DNA of 15,742 nucleotides from Oxalobacteraceae bacterium (GTDB taxonomy: Bacteria; Pseudomonadota; Gammaproteobacteria; Burkholderiales; Burkholderiaceae_D): contig CANFGA010000022.1 of the NCBI GenBank assembly GCA_947446335.1, forward strand, positions 1 to 15,742, written 5' to 3'. The notes under the pieces are model-generated. The model was not told where the DNA came from. It saw nothing but the letters and a program-made list of their open reading frames with translations, and searched no databases. Below are positions 1 to 5,625 of the stretch, piece after piece. Position numbers and translations under genes: made by a program. Positions within the stretch are counted from its first letter, which is position 1. The number at the start of each line of letters is the position of its first letter.

Positions 1-83
1 AGGACTGTAGGAACGCCCCCTTTTATTATGTGCGGCATGATGATGCACTCGCGGGGGCATCCCAGGCTAGGTGCTGCTCCCGC

Positions 84-139
84 AACATAAATTTCGGGAC
101 AACATAACCAGCGAAATGTTATGCATAACATTACGCTGG
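84..139. repeat. Palindrome and spaced repeats at a mobile-element junction
   Basis: A 32-bp near-perfect palindrome occupies 108-139: outer arms CCAGCG and CGCTGG, with a 16-bp perfect core ATGTTATGCATAACAT at 116-131 and only one mismatched pair. To its left AACATAA occurs twice, at 84-90 and 101-107, exactly 17 bases apart, and CATAAC recurs inside the core. IS66 transposase coding starts abruptly at about 132, inside the right outer arm, and there is an in-frame stop at 126-128. The arrangement resembles a recombinase-bound end of an element that inserted into or recombined with the IS66 gene. Clustered short repeats beside a dyad are typical of tyrosine-recombinase sites, but no recombinase gene is in the window, so the element type is inference. 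Confidence 0.5.
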
Positions 140-746
140 CTACGACAAGGTGTTTGCCGATGGCAATGTGCGCGAAGCGGCATGCATGGCGCACGCCCGG
201 CGAAAGATTCATGATCTGCATGTGCGCAAGGAAACCATTACCACGACCGAGGCGCTGCGCCGCATCGGCGAACTGTATGCGATTGAGGAGCAGATCCGCG
301 GCAAGTTGCCGGACTGGCGCAAGCGCATACGACAGGAACAATCTCGCCCTCTGCTGGACGACTTCGAGCTCTGGCTGCGTACCCGACTGCTGACGCTGTC
401 GACGCAATCTGACACGACCAAGGCGATCAATTACATGCTCAACCAGTGGCAGGCGCTGGTGTATTACTGCGAGGATGGCGTCGTCGAAATCGACAACAAT
501 ATCGCCGAAAATGCGCTGCGTGGCGTTGCCCTGGGCCGCAAGAACTTCATGTTTCTCGGCTCCGACAGCGGCGGCGAACGGGCCGCCGCCATGTACTCGC
601 TGATCGTCAGCGCCAAGCTCAACGGCATTGATCCGAAAGCTTACTTGCGTTACGTGCTGACCCATATCGCCGACCATCAAATCAATCGCATCGACGAACT
701 GTTGCCCTGGAATGTCGCGGGTCAGTTGAAGAAAAACACGGACTAA
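132..746 (-). other. Coding strand note: IS66 transposase remnant is on the plus strand
   Basis: This entry only records that no minus-strand gene was found over the IS66 remnant. The long minus-strand open stretches here are antisense to the conserved transposase frame and have no ribosome binding site or recognisable domain. Confidence 0.3.
132..746 (+). pseudogene. IS66 family transposase (TnpC), 5'-truncated remnant
   Basis: This is the C-terminal 200 or so residues of an IS66 DDE transposase, an enzyme that normally has about 500 residues and moves the element by cut-and-paste or copy-and-paste. The frame resumes at YAGYDKVF, followed by the conserved REAACMAHARRK stretch. Then come the DNNIAENALRGVALGRKNF block, which contains the last catalytic glutamate, and the typical IS66 C-terminal region (GGERAAAMYSLIVSAKLNG to the end, LLPWNV). 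The zinc-finger N-terminus and the first catalytic aspartates are missing, and an in-frame TAA lies at 126-128 just before homology begins. A GTG at 150 could start a 198-residue product, but it has no good Shine-Dalgarno sequence. It is almost certainly inactive. The break coincides with the palindrome on its left, which points to a second insertion or recombination. Confidence 0.9.
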
Positions 747-781
747 ATCGACTGCACTATCGCAGTGCTCATGTCAACGAC

Positions 782-801
782 GGTGCAGGCGTCACGCTTA
801 C
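782..801 (+). repeat. IS66 right terminal inverted repeat
   Basis: The terminal sequence reads GTAAGCGTGACGCCTGCACC on the minus strand from 801 inward. GTAAGCG is the known IS66-family terminus. The partner inverted repeat is not in the window, so the exact inner limit is an estimate. Confidence 0.6.
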
Positions 802-804
802 ATC

Positions 805-1401
805 TTATAAGCCGATCGCAGTTTCTATTTCAGCAAATGTATGACCTGTTTCCGGAGGGGCAGGCACCAGACCAAGTTGGTGTGCAATCTGTGTTGAAGA
901 AAAAATACCGACCACCATCTGGCGTGCGCCGTTAGTATCATCAACCACCAAGGCATGCTGTCGGCGTGAGCGCTTCAAGGTCTCGAGTACATCGCCAACC
1001 TTCGAGTTCAATACGATTTTCAAATCGGTTACCTCCAATCGACCCGAGGGCGTCATGACATCACCCACCTGGATTTCCGCATGCCGGGCTCCCCGTTGAT
1101 GCGTGAGTTGCATCGATTTTTCGCCAAGAATATCGGTGGAGGTGACGATCCCGATGACATGGCGACGCTCATCGACGACGATCAATGTGCGCACACCATG
1201 TGCGATCATTTTTTGATTCGCATCATCAATCAAGGTATCGGAGGCAACCGTCACGGTGGAGATCCTGCGCAGATCGGTCATGACGTCGACGGCTGGTGAA
1301 TTGGCATTGACATGTAGGGGCATGCTCTCATCGGGCAAATGATAAGTAGTCTCGGCTTTAAGCGTCGAGTGTGGCAATGTTCGGTAAGTTTGACTTTCCA
1401 T
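805..1401 (-). CDS. CBS domain-pair protein
   Basis: The 198-residue protein contains two CBS motifs (a Bateman module), which bind adenine nucleotides or similar ligands and usually sense energy state. The first lies at about residues 38-96 (PAVDVMTDLRRISTVTVAS to IGIVTSTDILGE); the second lies at about 114-182 (QVGDVMTPSGRLEV to VVGIFSSTQIAHQLGL). The C-terminus (TFAEIETAIGL) resembles relatives in Burkholderiales as I recall them, so the end looks native. There are no membrane segments and no catalytic domain. I chose ATG at 1399-1401; the open frame continues upstream to 1629 but that part is antisense to terD's 3' end and does not resemble the family. The ribosome binding site is weak. 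It follows terD after 149 bases on the same strand and may be co-transcribed. Its stop lies 3 bases from the IS66 end, so its terminator and downstream gene have been separated from it. Confidence 0.85.
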   Translation of the reverse strand: MESQTYRTLPHSTLKAETTYHLPDESMPLHVNANSPAVDVMTDLRRISTVTVASDTLIDDANQKMIAHGVRTLIVVDERRHVIGIVTSTDILGEKSMQLTHQRGARHAEIQVGDVMTPSGRLEVTDLKIVLNSKVGDVLETLKRSRRQHALVVDDTNGARQMVVGIFSSTQIAHQLGLVPAPPETGHTFAEIETAIGL

Positions 1402-1550
1402 ATAGTTATCATTTGGCAAAAAATCGGTAGATCGGAACCTCCGAACTGCGGCAGATGGTCTTCCTGCAATTCGAAGGTTATTTTTTTCAGCAGCATAAAA
1501 AGCGGTTTCAAGTACCAAGCGCAACACTGGGCGAACAGGTTCTTGAAAAA

Positions 1551-2126
1551 TCAGACGTTGATGCCGAACGAGCGCGCGAGCGGCCCCAGTCCTCCCTTGA
1601 AGCCCTGGCCGATGGCCCTGAACTTCCACTCACCCGAATAGCGGTAGATCTCGCCAAAGATCATCGCCGTTTCGACCGAACCATCTTCGGACAGGTCGTA
1701 GCGCGCGATTTCCTTTTCGCCCTCGGCATTGAGGCAGCGGATGAACGCTTGCCCGACCATGCCGAAATTCTGGCGCCGCGATTCGGCCTCGTGGATCGTG
1801 ACGCCGATGCTGATGCGCTCAATCCCTGTCGGTACTTTTTCCAGGTCGATGATGATGCGCTCGTCGTCGCCTTCACCTTCGCCGGTCTGGTTGTCGCCGG
1901 TATGCAGCACCGAACCATCGCTCGATTTCAGGTTATTGTAGAAAATGAAGTCGGCGTCGGAGCGCACCTTGCCGTCGGCCTTCAGCAGAAATGCACTGCC
2001 ATCAAGATCGAACGTGGCACCTTCAGTCGAGCGCGGCTCCCATCCGAGGCCGATCACGATTTTCTTCAGGTTAGGAGTTTCCTTGCTCAGATTGACATTG
2101 CCGCCTTTTTGCAAACTGATTGCCAT
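1551..2126 (-). CDS. terD: TerD family calcium-binding stress protein
   Basis: This 191-residue protein is a full-length TerD-type protein (the family is typically about 190-200 residues). Family features include MAISLQKGGNVNLSKE at the start, VIGLGWEPR, FDLDGSAFLL, the acidic DADFIFYNN, the DDERIIIDLEKVP loop that contributes to calcium binding, and RYDLSEDGSVETAMIFGEIYR with GEWKFRAIGQG near the end. TerD proteins are cytosolic, bind calcium and are tied to tellurite, phage, colicin and oxidative stress responses. ATG at 2124-2126 is preceded by AAAGGA with about 9 bases of spacing. No terA, terB, terC, terE or terZ is present, so this is a lone TerD paralogue, not a ter operon. It lies 93 bases downstream of the phosphoesterase with no terminator between them, so co-transcription is plausible. 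Confidence 0.95.
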   Translation of the reverse strand: MAISLQKGGNVNLSKETPNLKKIVIGLGWEPRSTEGATFDLDGSAFLLKADGKVRSDADFIFYNNLKSSDGSVLHTGDNQTGEGEGDDERIIIDLEKVPTGIERISIGVTIHEAESRRQNFGMVGQAFIRCLNAEGEKEIARYDLSEDGSVETAMIFGEIYRYSGEWKFRAIGQGFKGGLGPLARSFGINV

Positions 2127-2219
2127 GGTGATCGTTCCTTTTGTGAGTGATGAGTATTACGTGGGTGAAATCGACGACGGGCACCGACATGAATTCCAAT
2201 GAACAGGAGCCTGGACAGA

Positions 2220-3653
2220 TCATTGATGTCGGCGCAGATGCTCGTTCCATGCGGCAGTGCGCCCCTCGATGTAATCGTGAATCGCGCCGCTGGTGGCCAA
2301 TGAAGGTGGCGTGTGCTTGAATTGGGCGTGCTCGTCTGGCAAGGGTAATTGCGCCACGCGCATAGCGTGTATCTTTTCAAGTTCCGACGGTAGCGACTGA
2401 TCTGGATGGTCCATCTGCGCCACCGGCACGTGCACGCCCTGCAAGGCATTGTCGGTGCGAGGCACAGCCAGTGTCAGCACATCGCCCAGGTCCGGTGCGT
2501 TTTTGTCACGGTTGGTCAAAGGTTGGAGGTTCCAGCGCAACCCGATCGTTTTCAGCACCGAGGTATGGTCCACGACGCCGTGTGCTGGACGAAAGACTGT
2601 CCCGGCCTTGATCCTCGGTGAAATGAGCAAGGCCGGTATCCGCACGCCGTAGCGTTTGAAATCGAATCCATCAAACTCACCGATCAGCGCGTCCGGTGGC
2701 GTGGCTGTGTCAGGCGGGGCGACGTGATCATAATTGCCGCCATGTTCGTCATAAGTGATGATCAGCAGCGTGTCGTTCCAGCCAGGACTGGCCAGCAATT
2801 GATGGTAGAGATCGTACAAAAGCTGTTCGCCAAGCGCAACATTGTAATTGGGGTGCTGGCTGTTTCCGCCTGCGCCAAAACTGGGCTCGAGGAACGTATA
2901 GGCCGGCAGCGTACCAGCAGCGGCGCGTTTCGTGAAATCGGAGAAATGGCCAAAATGACCGGGATCGGCATTGATGGTGTCGGTAAAATCCATCCTCGTC
3001 AGCGGCGCTCCGTTGTAGCCATAGATGGCCCAGTCGATCTTGCTCGCCGACAGATGGCCAAAGATGCTCGGGCAAGTAAATGATTTGACATGATTGTCCA
3101 GTCGCCCCTGCGATGTGCCGGCAGCAGCGAAAGCGCGATTGGGAATCGTTTGAGTGGGAACCGAGGCGAACCACCTGTCGCATACCGCATAGGCGCGCGC
3201 CAGGGCCGACATGACAGGCAGGGTTTCCGGCGCGTACATGCCCATGATCTCTGCCGAGATGGTATCGGGCAAGGTATCCGGATAATGTTTGGCACGGTCC
3301 GCCGCGATCGCGTCCTTGAAGTTCGCAACGAAGCCTTTATTGGTCGGTTTCGTGCCCGGTTTCGGGTGCTGGGTACCAAATAACTGGGTGTTGGTGTTGT
3401 AAAAACCTTCTCCAGGATCCGCACCAGGCATCAAATAGGCGTGATGACTGTTGCTCTCGATTTTGTAAACAAAGATATCGCGACCAGTACCGTCCGGATT
3501 GGACTCCGTCCCCGTCAAACCGTCGTATTGCTGTCCGCTCGGCGATAGATTGTTGGCATCGGCGTACAAAAATCCAAGCATCTGGTCGAAAGAACGGTTC
3601 TCCAGCATGAGCTGGACAATATGTTTAATTTCGCCTAACTGATTTCCCGACAC
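2220..3653 (-). CDS. Phosphoesterase family protein (phospholipase C / acid phosphatase type)
   Basis: The protein has 477 residues from the start chosen here. It belongs to the alkaline-phosphatase-superfamily phosphoesterases that include non-haemolytic phospholipase C and acid phosphatase AcpA, and it hydrolyses phosphate monoesters or phosphodiesters using a metal site. Visible motifs are HIVQLMLENRSFDQMLGF (about residues 11-28; ENRSFD holds the metal-binding and nucleophile region), CDRWFASVPTQTIPNR (about 158-173) and TYDEHGGNYDHVAPP (about 300-314), followed by GVRIPALLISP and VDHTSVLKTI. It has no Sec or Tat signal peptide, although many relatives are exported. An ATG lies at 3666-3668 but has no Shine-Dalgarno sequence; the bases encoding its second and third codons form AAGGAG, placed 6 bases before GTG at 3651-3653, so GTG is preferred. 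The exact substrate is not known. Confidence 0.92.
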   Translation of the reverse strand: MSGNQLGEIKHIVQLMLENRSFDQMLGFLYADANNLSPSGQQYDGLTGTESNPDGTGRDIFVYKIESNSHHAYLMPGADPGEGFYNTNTQLFGTQHPKPGTKPTNKGFVANFKDAIAADRAKHYPDTLPDTISAEIMGMYAPETLPVMSALARAYAVCDRWFASVPTQTIPNRAFAAAGTSQGRLDNHVKSFTCPSIFGHLSASKIDWAIYGYNGAPLTRMDFTDTINADPGHFGHFSDFTKRAAAGTLPAYTFLEPSFGAGGNSQHPNYNVALGEQLLYDLYHQLLASPGWNDTLLIITYDEHGGNYDHVAPPDTATPPDALIGEFDGFDFKRYGVRIPALLISPRIKAGTVFRPAHGVVDHTSVLKTIGLRWNLQPLTNRDKNAPDLGDVLTLAVPRTDNALQGVHVPVAQMDHPDQSLPSELEKIHAMRVAQLPLPDEHAQFKHTPPSLATSGAIHDYIEGRTAAWNEHLRRHQ

Positions 3654-3676
3654 GCTATTCTCCTTCATATTTTATA
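3639..3676 (-). promoter_or_regulatory. Start region of the phosphoesterase gene: AAGGAG site and TATAAAAT box
   Basis: On the minus strand, TATAAAAT directly abuts the ATG at 3666-3668, and AAGGAG follows immediately, 6 bases before GTG at 3651-3653. The AAGGAG is a strong ribosome binding site for the GTG but cannot serve the ATG. The AT-rich box resembles a -10 element, but I see no well-placed -35 hexamer; if it is a promoter, transcription would begin inside the ATG-AAGGAG segment. Confidence 0.45.
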
Positions 3677-4033
3677 GACGGTGGTCACATGAAATGGCTG
3701 CAGTAGTCGTCACCACTTTCTTTGCCAGGAAGGTTGTCACAATGATCGATCGAGGATTTTTCAAAAAACAGACTACCAATCAGGATGTTATAAGAAAGCG
3801 TGCATTGGGATCCGACGCAGCGGCACAAAACATGTCTGCAGGACGTTCTTTTGACGCATTGCTATGCCTGAGGAACCCCTGTATGCCGGAAACGACCCGA
3901 CTGGCTCCGTGCCTGTAGCGGCACACCCTCAGCCCGTCATTTGCCACCGCGATGCGTGACCAATTGACGGAACTTGAAGGCGACCATCAGCGGCAAAAGA
4001 ACAACCCAGTTCGTGGCAACGTTCCCGGCACCG
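3654..4033. other. Intergenic region between phosphoesterase and heptad-repeat gene
   Basis: These 380 bases hold no convincing gene. A plus-strand open frame at 3694-3918 has no domain, no good ribosome binding site and an implausible composition. A small stem GTGCC/GGCAC near 3908-3923 is too short to be called a terminator. The 5' control region of the phosphoesterase gene must lie in the right part as written on the minus strand (about 3660-3850). Confidence 0.5.
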
Positions 4034-4519
4034 TCAGCGCAGGGGCTTAGCCGCCACTACGCCTTCGTCCTTGATCAACTGGGCACGATCTGCTTTATCC
4101 TGCGTGCGGTCGGCTGTCAGCGTCGCCTTGTCGGTCGCGACCGCCGCCGTATTGCCAGCCGTGCGATCCGTACGTAGTTGCGTCCTGTCGGTCGACAACT
4201 TGGAGTAGTCTGTCTTCAGCGTCGCCTTGTCGGCTTGTACCGCAGGGTCGCTCGATATGGCGGTATGAAGCGCCGTTCTATCGGATTGCAAGGTCGCAGC
4301 ATCCGTACTCAACTTGGTTTTGTCAGCCGCCACAGCATCTGCGTTGGATGCCTTCTTGTCGGTGCGTAATTGGGTCACATCCGATCTGATCGTTGCACGA
4401 TCGACCGCAATGGTTGGGTTGAGTGTCGCCACATGACCTTGGCCGTGGCGCTCGCCAGCGTATGCACCCGATGCCAGTATCGAACAAACCAATATTGAAA
4501 CAAAAATACCAACTTTCAT
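4034..4519 (-). CDS. Secreted heptad-repeat protein rich in Asp and Thr, unknown function
   Basis: I do not recognise this as a named family. The 161-residue protein starts with a clear Sec signal peptide (MKVGIFVSILVCSILASGAYA, cleavage after residue 21), so the mature protein is periplasmic or extracellular. Residues 40-151 are a heptad array of the form D-[KR]-x-x-L with Asp recurring every 7 residues (40, 47, 54, 61; 66, 73, 80; 97, 104, 111, 118; 130, 137, 144, 151) and Leu or Ile usually 4 residues later. This predicts one long amphipathic helix or coiled coil with an acidic stripe. Residues 46-73 and 110-137 are an internal duplication. ATG at 4517-4519 has AGGAG 7 bases upstream; the longer open frame to 4609 lacks such a site. 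There are no Cys residues after the signal peptide. A structural or metal-binding role is possible but unproven. Confidence 0.8.
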   Translation of the reverse strand: MKVGIFVSILVCSILASGAYAGERHGQGHVATLNPTIAVDRATIRSDVTQLRTDKKASNADAVAADKTKLSTDAATLQSDRTALHTAISSDPAVQADKATLKTDYSKLSTDRTQLRTDRTAGNTAAVATDKATLTADRTQDKADRAQLIKDEGVVAAKPLR

Positions 4520-4905
4520 CGCAATCTCCTGATAGGTGAGTAGAAATCTGAGCGGTACCACGAAGCCTGCAGGGCCAAGTTTGATATACCGTATGCCATC
4601 TGACTCCATCGCGGTACCTTGGTCAAATCGAGATTCAATCTGTTACACATTCTGACAATATAGAAACAAAGACATTGATTGAACGGTTATTTTTAGAAAC
4701 TTTTTTTTCGATGCCATGGCGCGCATCATGGTCGCGCCCATCGGTGCCGATGTCGTTGTCGTTGTCGGGATTGAGGATGAACGAAGAAAGTCAGCCTGAA
4801 AATCGGACAGAAACAGATTTTCAGGCTGACGGTGGGTTTCAATATGAAGAGTTCGACTGAACGCCGATAAAAATTGAGAATATTGATGCCTTTTTCAACA
4901 CATTT
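4520..4905. other. Intergenic region upstream of the heptad-repeat gene
   Basis: These 386 bases contain a 15-bp stem-loop (listed separately) and the likely promoter area of the heptad-repeat gene. The plus-strand open frame at 4675-4860 runs through the stem-loop and has no recognisable domain, so I do not call it. A short run of TGTCGT hexamers lies near 4751-4767. I see no strong -35/-10 pair. Confidence 0.5.
4790..4830 (-). terminator. Stem-loop, probable terminator of the small-gene pair
   Basis: Perfect 15-bp arms, GTCAGCCTGAAAATC at 4790-4804 and its complement at 4816-4830, enclose an 11-base loop. It lies 76 bases past the stop of the 70-residue gene on the minus strand, the expected place for a terminator. 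The following minus-strand sequence is only moderately T-rich (TTTCTTCG), so it could instead be a processing or mRNA-stability hairpin. Confidence 0.5.
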
Positions 4906-5118
4906 TCAGGGTTTTTTTGCGAGATGAGCTTTGATTTGATGGTGTAATTTTTCACCATCGACAATTGCATTGAACTCATGTGGAAGATCGATCTCATGAG
5001 CCGTCTCGCCATGGCCCGCTATCAATCCGCCACTAAGTGCGCCAGGTTGGATACTTGTGTGTACCGGCGTCACGCCAACGATTGTTCCATCGGCTTTGGT
5101 GATAATGGTGACCTTCAT
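4906..5118 (-). CDS. Small conserved-looking hypothetical protein, 70 residues
   Basis: I do not recognise a named family. The product begins MKVTIITKADGTIVGV, reads like a small beta-rich fold, and ends in a helical, basic tail (GEKLHHQIKAHLAKKP). It has four His in the second half (GHGETAHEIDLPHEF and LHHQIKAH), no Cys, no signal peptide and no membrane segment, so it should be cytosolic. ATG at 5116-5118 has GGAGG 6 bases upstream, a strong ribosome binding site. Its ATG overlaps the stop of the preceding gene as ATGA, so the two are almost certainly translated from one mRNA in a coupled way. Metal binding through the His residues is possible but only a guess. Confidence 0.75.
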   Translation of the reverse strand: MKVTIITKADGTIVGVTPVHTSIQPGALSGGLIAGHGETAHEIDLPHEFNAIVDGEKLHHQIKAHLAKKP

Positions 5119-5366
5119 GTCAGACCTCCGCCGTGCAGATTGTAATAGCACCAATTGGGACCATCGTTCCTGAATGTCACGAAGTAGGTGATATGCCCGT
5201 CCGTTTCCATTCTTTCACCCTGCTGGGTCGCCCACATCAAAGCCCCAGGGGTTTTGACATCTGCAGTTGCGTATTGAGCCCCCCGATTATCGCCCCAACT
5301 GTATGACCAAGTTTGGGTTGCGCCTGGCGCAATCCAAGTTGGTGTCAAAGCATTGTTGAATGCCAT
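5115..5366 (-). CDS. Small hypothetical protein, 83 residues, beta-rich
   Basis: I do not recognise the family. The protein is rich in Trp, Tyr, Thr and Gly and looks like a small beta sandwich: WIAPGATQTWSYSWGDN, then GAQYATADVKTPGALMW, HITYFVTFRNDGPNWCYYN and a terminal HGGGLT. Such composition is common in lectin-like or structural modules, but no assignment is possible from sequence alone. It has one Cys and no signal peptide. ATG at 5364-5366 is preceded by GGAGA 8-9 bases upstream. The same frame stays open upstream for 52 more codons to a GTG at 5520-5522, and that extension looks somewhat protein-like, so an N-terminally longer product of 135 residues cannot be excluded. It overlaps the 70-residue gene by 4 bases (ATGA). 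Confidence 0.72.
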   Translation of the reverse strand: MAFNNALTPTWIAPGATQTWSYSWGDNRGAQYATADVKTPGALMWATQQGERMETDGHITYFVTFRNDGPNWCYYNLHGGGLT

Positions 5367-5498
5367 TTCATTTTCTCCATGACGTTTAGCGCCCAGTAGA
5401 TCTAACAGGATGGCCAATGTATCTATCAAGCAACTCCTGACTGGCGCTTTCATCAGGCTTGGCACGATATCCATCGTGTAAGTAAAACGCAAACCATG

Positions 5499-5563
5499 TG
5501 CGACAACGTTGATCTCTGTCACACCTTCTTAAATACTCAATTTCAATATGCATGGTTGTCGCA
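5499..5563. repeat. 9-bp dyad with 47-base spacing upstream of the small-gene pair
   Basis: TGCGACAAC at 5499-5507 is the exact complement of GTTGTCGCA at 5555-5563, and CATG lies beside both arms. The dyad sits 130-200 bases upstream of the 83-residue gene, between it and the end of the peptidase gene, in the place expected for a promoter or operator. It could be a long-loop RNA stem or a pair of protein-binding sites; no -35/-10 pair is convincing. Confidence 0.35.
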
Positions 5564-5625
5564 TATGTTATCTATTTTTTAAAGAAAACCTGGTTCGATA
5601 TCATACGCAAGACAGACATCATCCA

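Larger units (their letters stand above)
132..801 (+). mobile_element. IS66-family insertion sequence, right-end remnant
   Basis: The remnant contains the 3' part of tnpC and the 55 bases after its stop codon. Read on the minus strand, the outer boundary begins GTAAGCGTGACGCC (from 801 downward), matching the GTAAGCG start characteristic of IS66-family terminal inverted repeats. The left end with tnpA, tnpB and the first part of tnpC is absent, so a target duplication cannot be checked. The 8 bases outside the end are ATCTTATA, which include the stop codon of the neighbouring CBS gene. Confidence 0.75.

Noticed and set aside
1402..1629. N-terminal extension of the CBS protein frame up to an ATG-equivalent at 1629
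   Set aside because: The extension overlaps the 3' end of terD on the same strand in another frame, and its residues do not fit the CBS family; the start at 1399-1401 gives a normal length.
1551..2126. Tellurite-resistance operon
   Set aside because: Only a TerD-family gene is present; terA, terB, terC, terE and terZ are absent, so tellurite resistance cannot be claimed.
3694..3918. Plus-strand 74-codon open frame
   Set aside because: No domain, no good ribosome binding site, and lies in the control region of the phosphoesterase gene.
4790..4830. Neisserial-type DNA uptake sequence
   Set aside because: Only one inverted copy with a mismatch in this window, and the host does not look like a Neisseriaceae; kept only as a hairpin.
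4675..4860. Plus-strand 61-codon open frame
   Set aside because: It runs through the perfect stem-loop and reads like non-coding sequence.
4906..5366. Ribosomally made peptide precursor processed by the C1A peptidase and exported by the ABC system
   Set aside because: No leader/core boundary or double-Gly motif is visible, the peptidase is not fused to a transporter (C39 type), and the exporter lies on the other strand 3 kb away.
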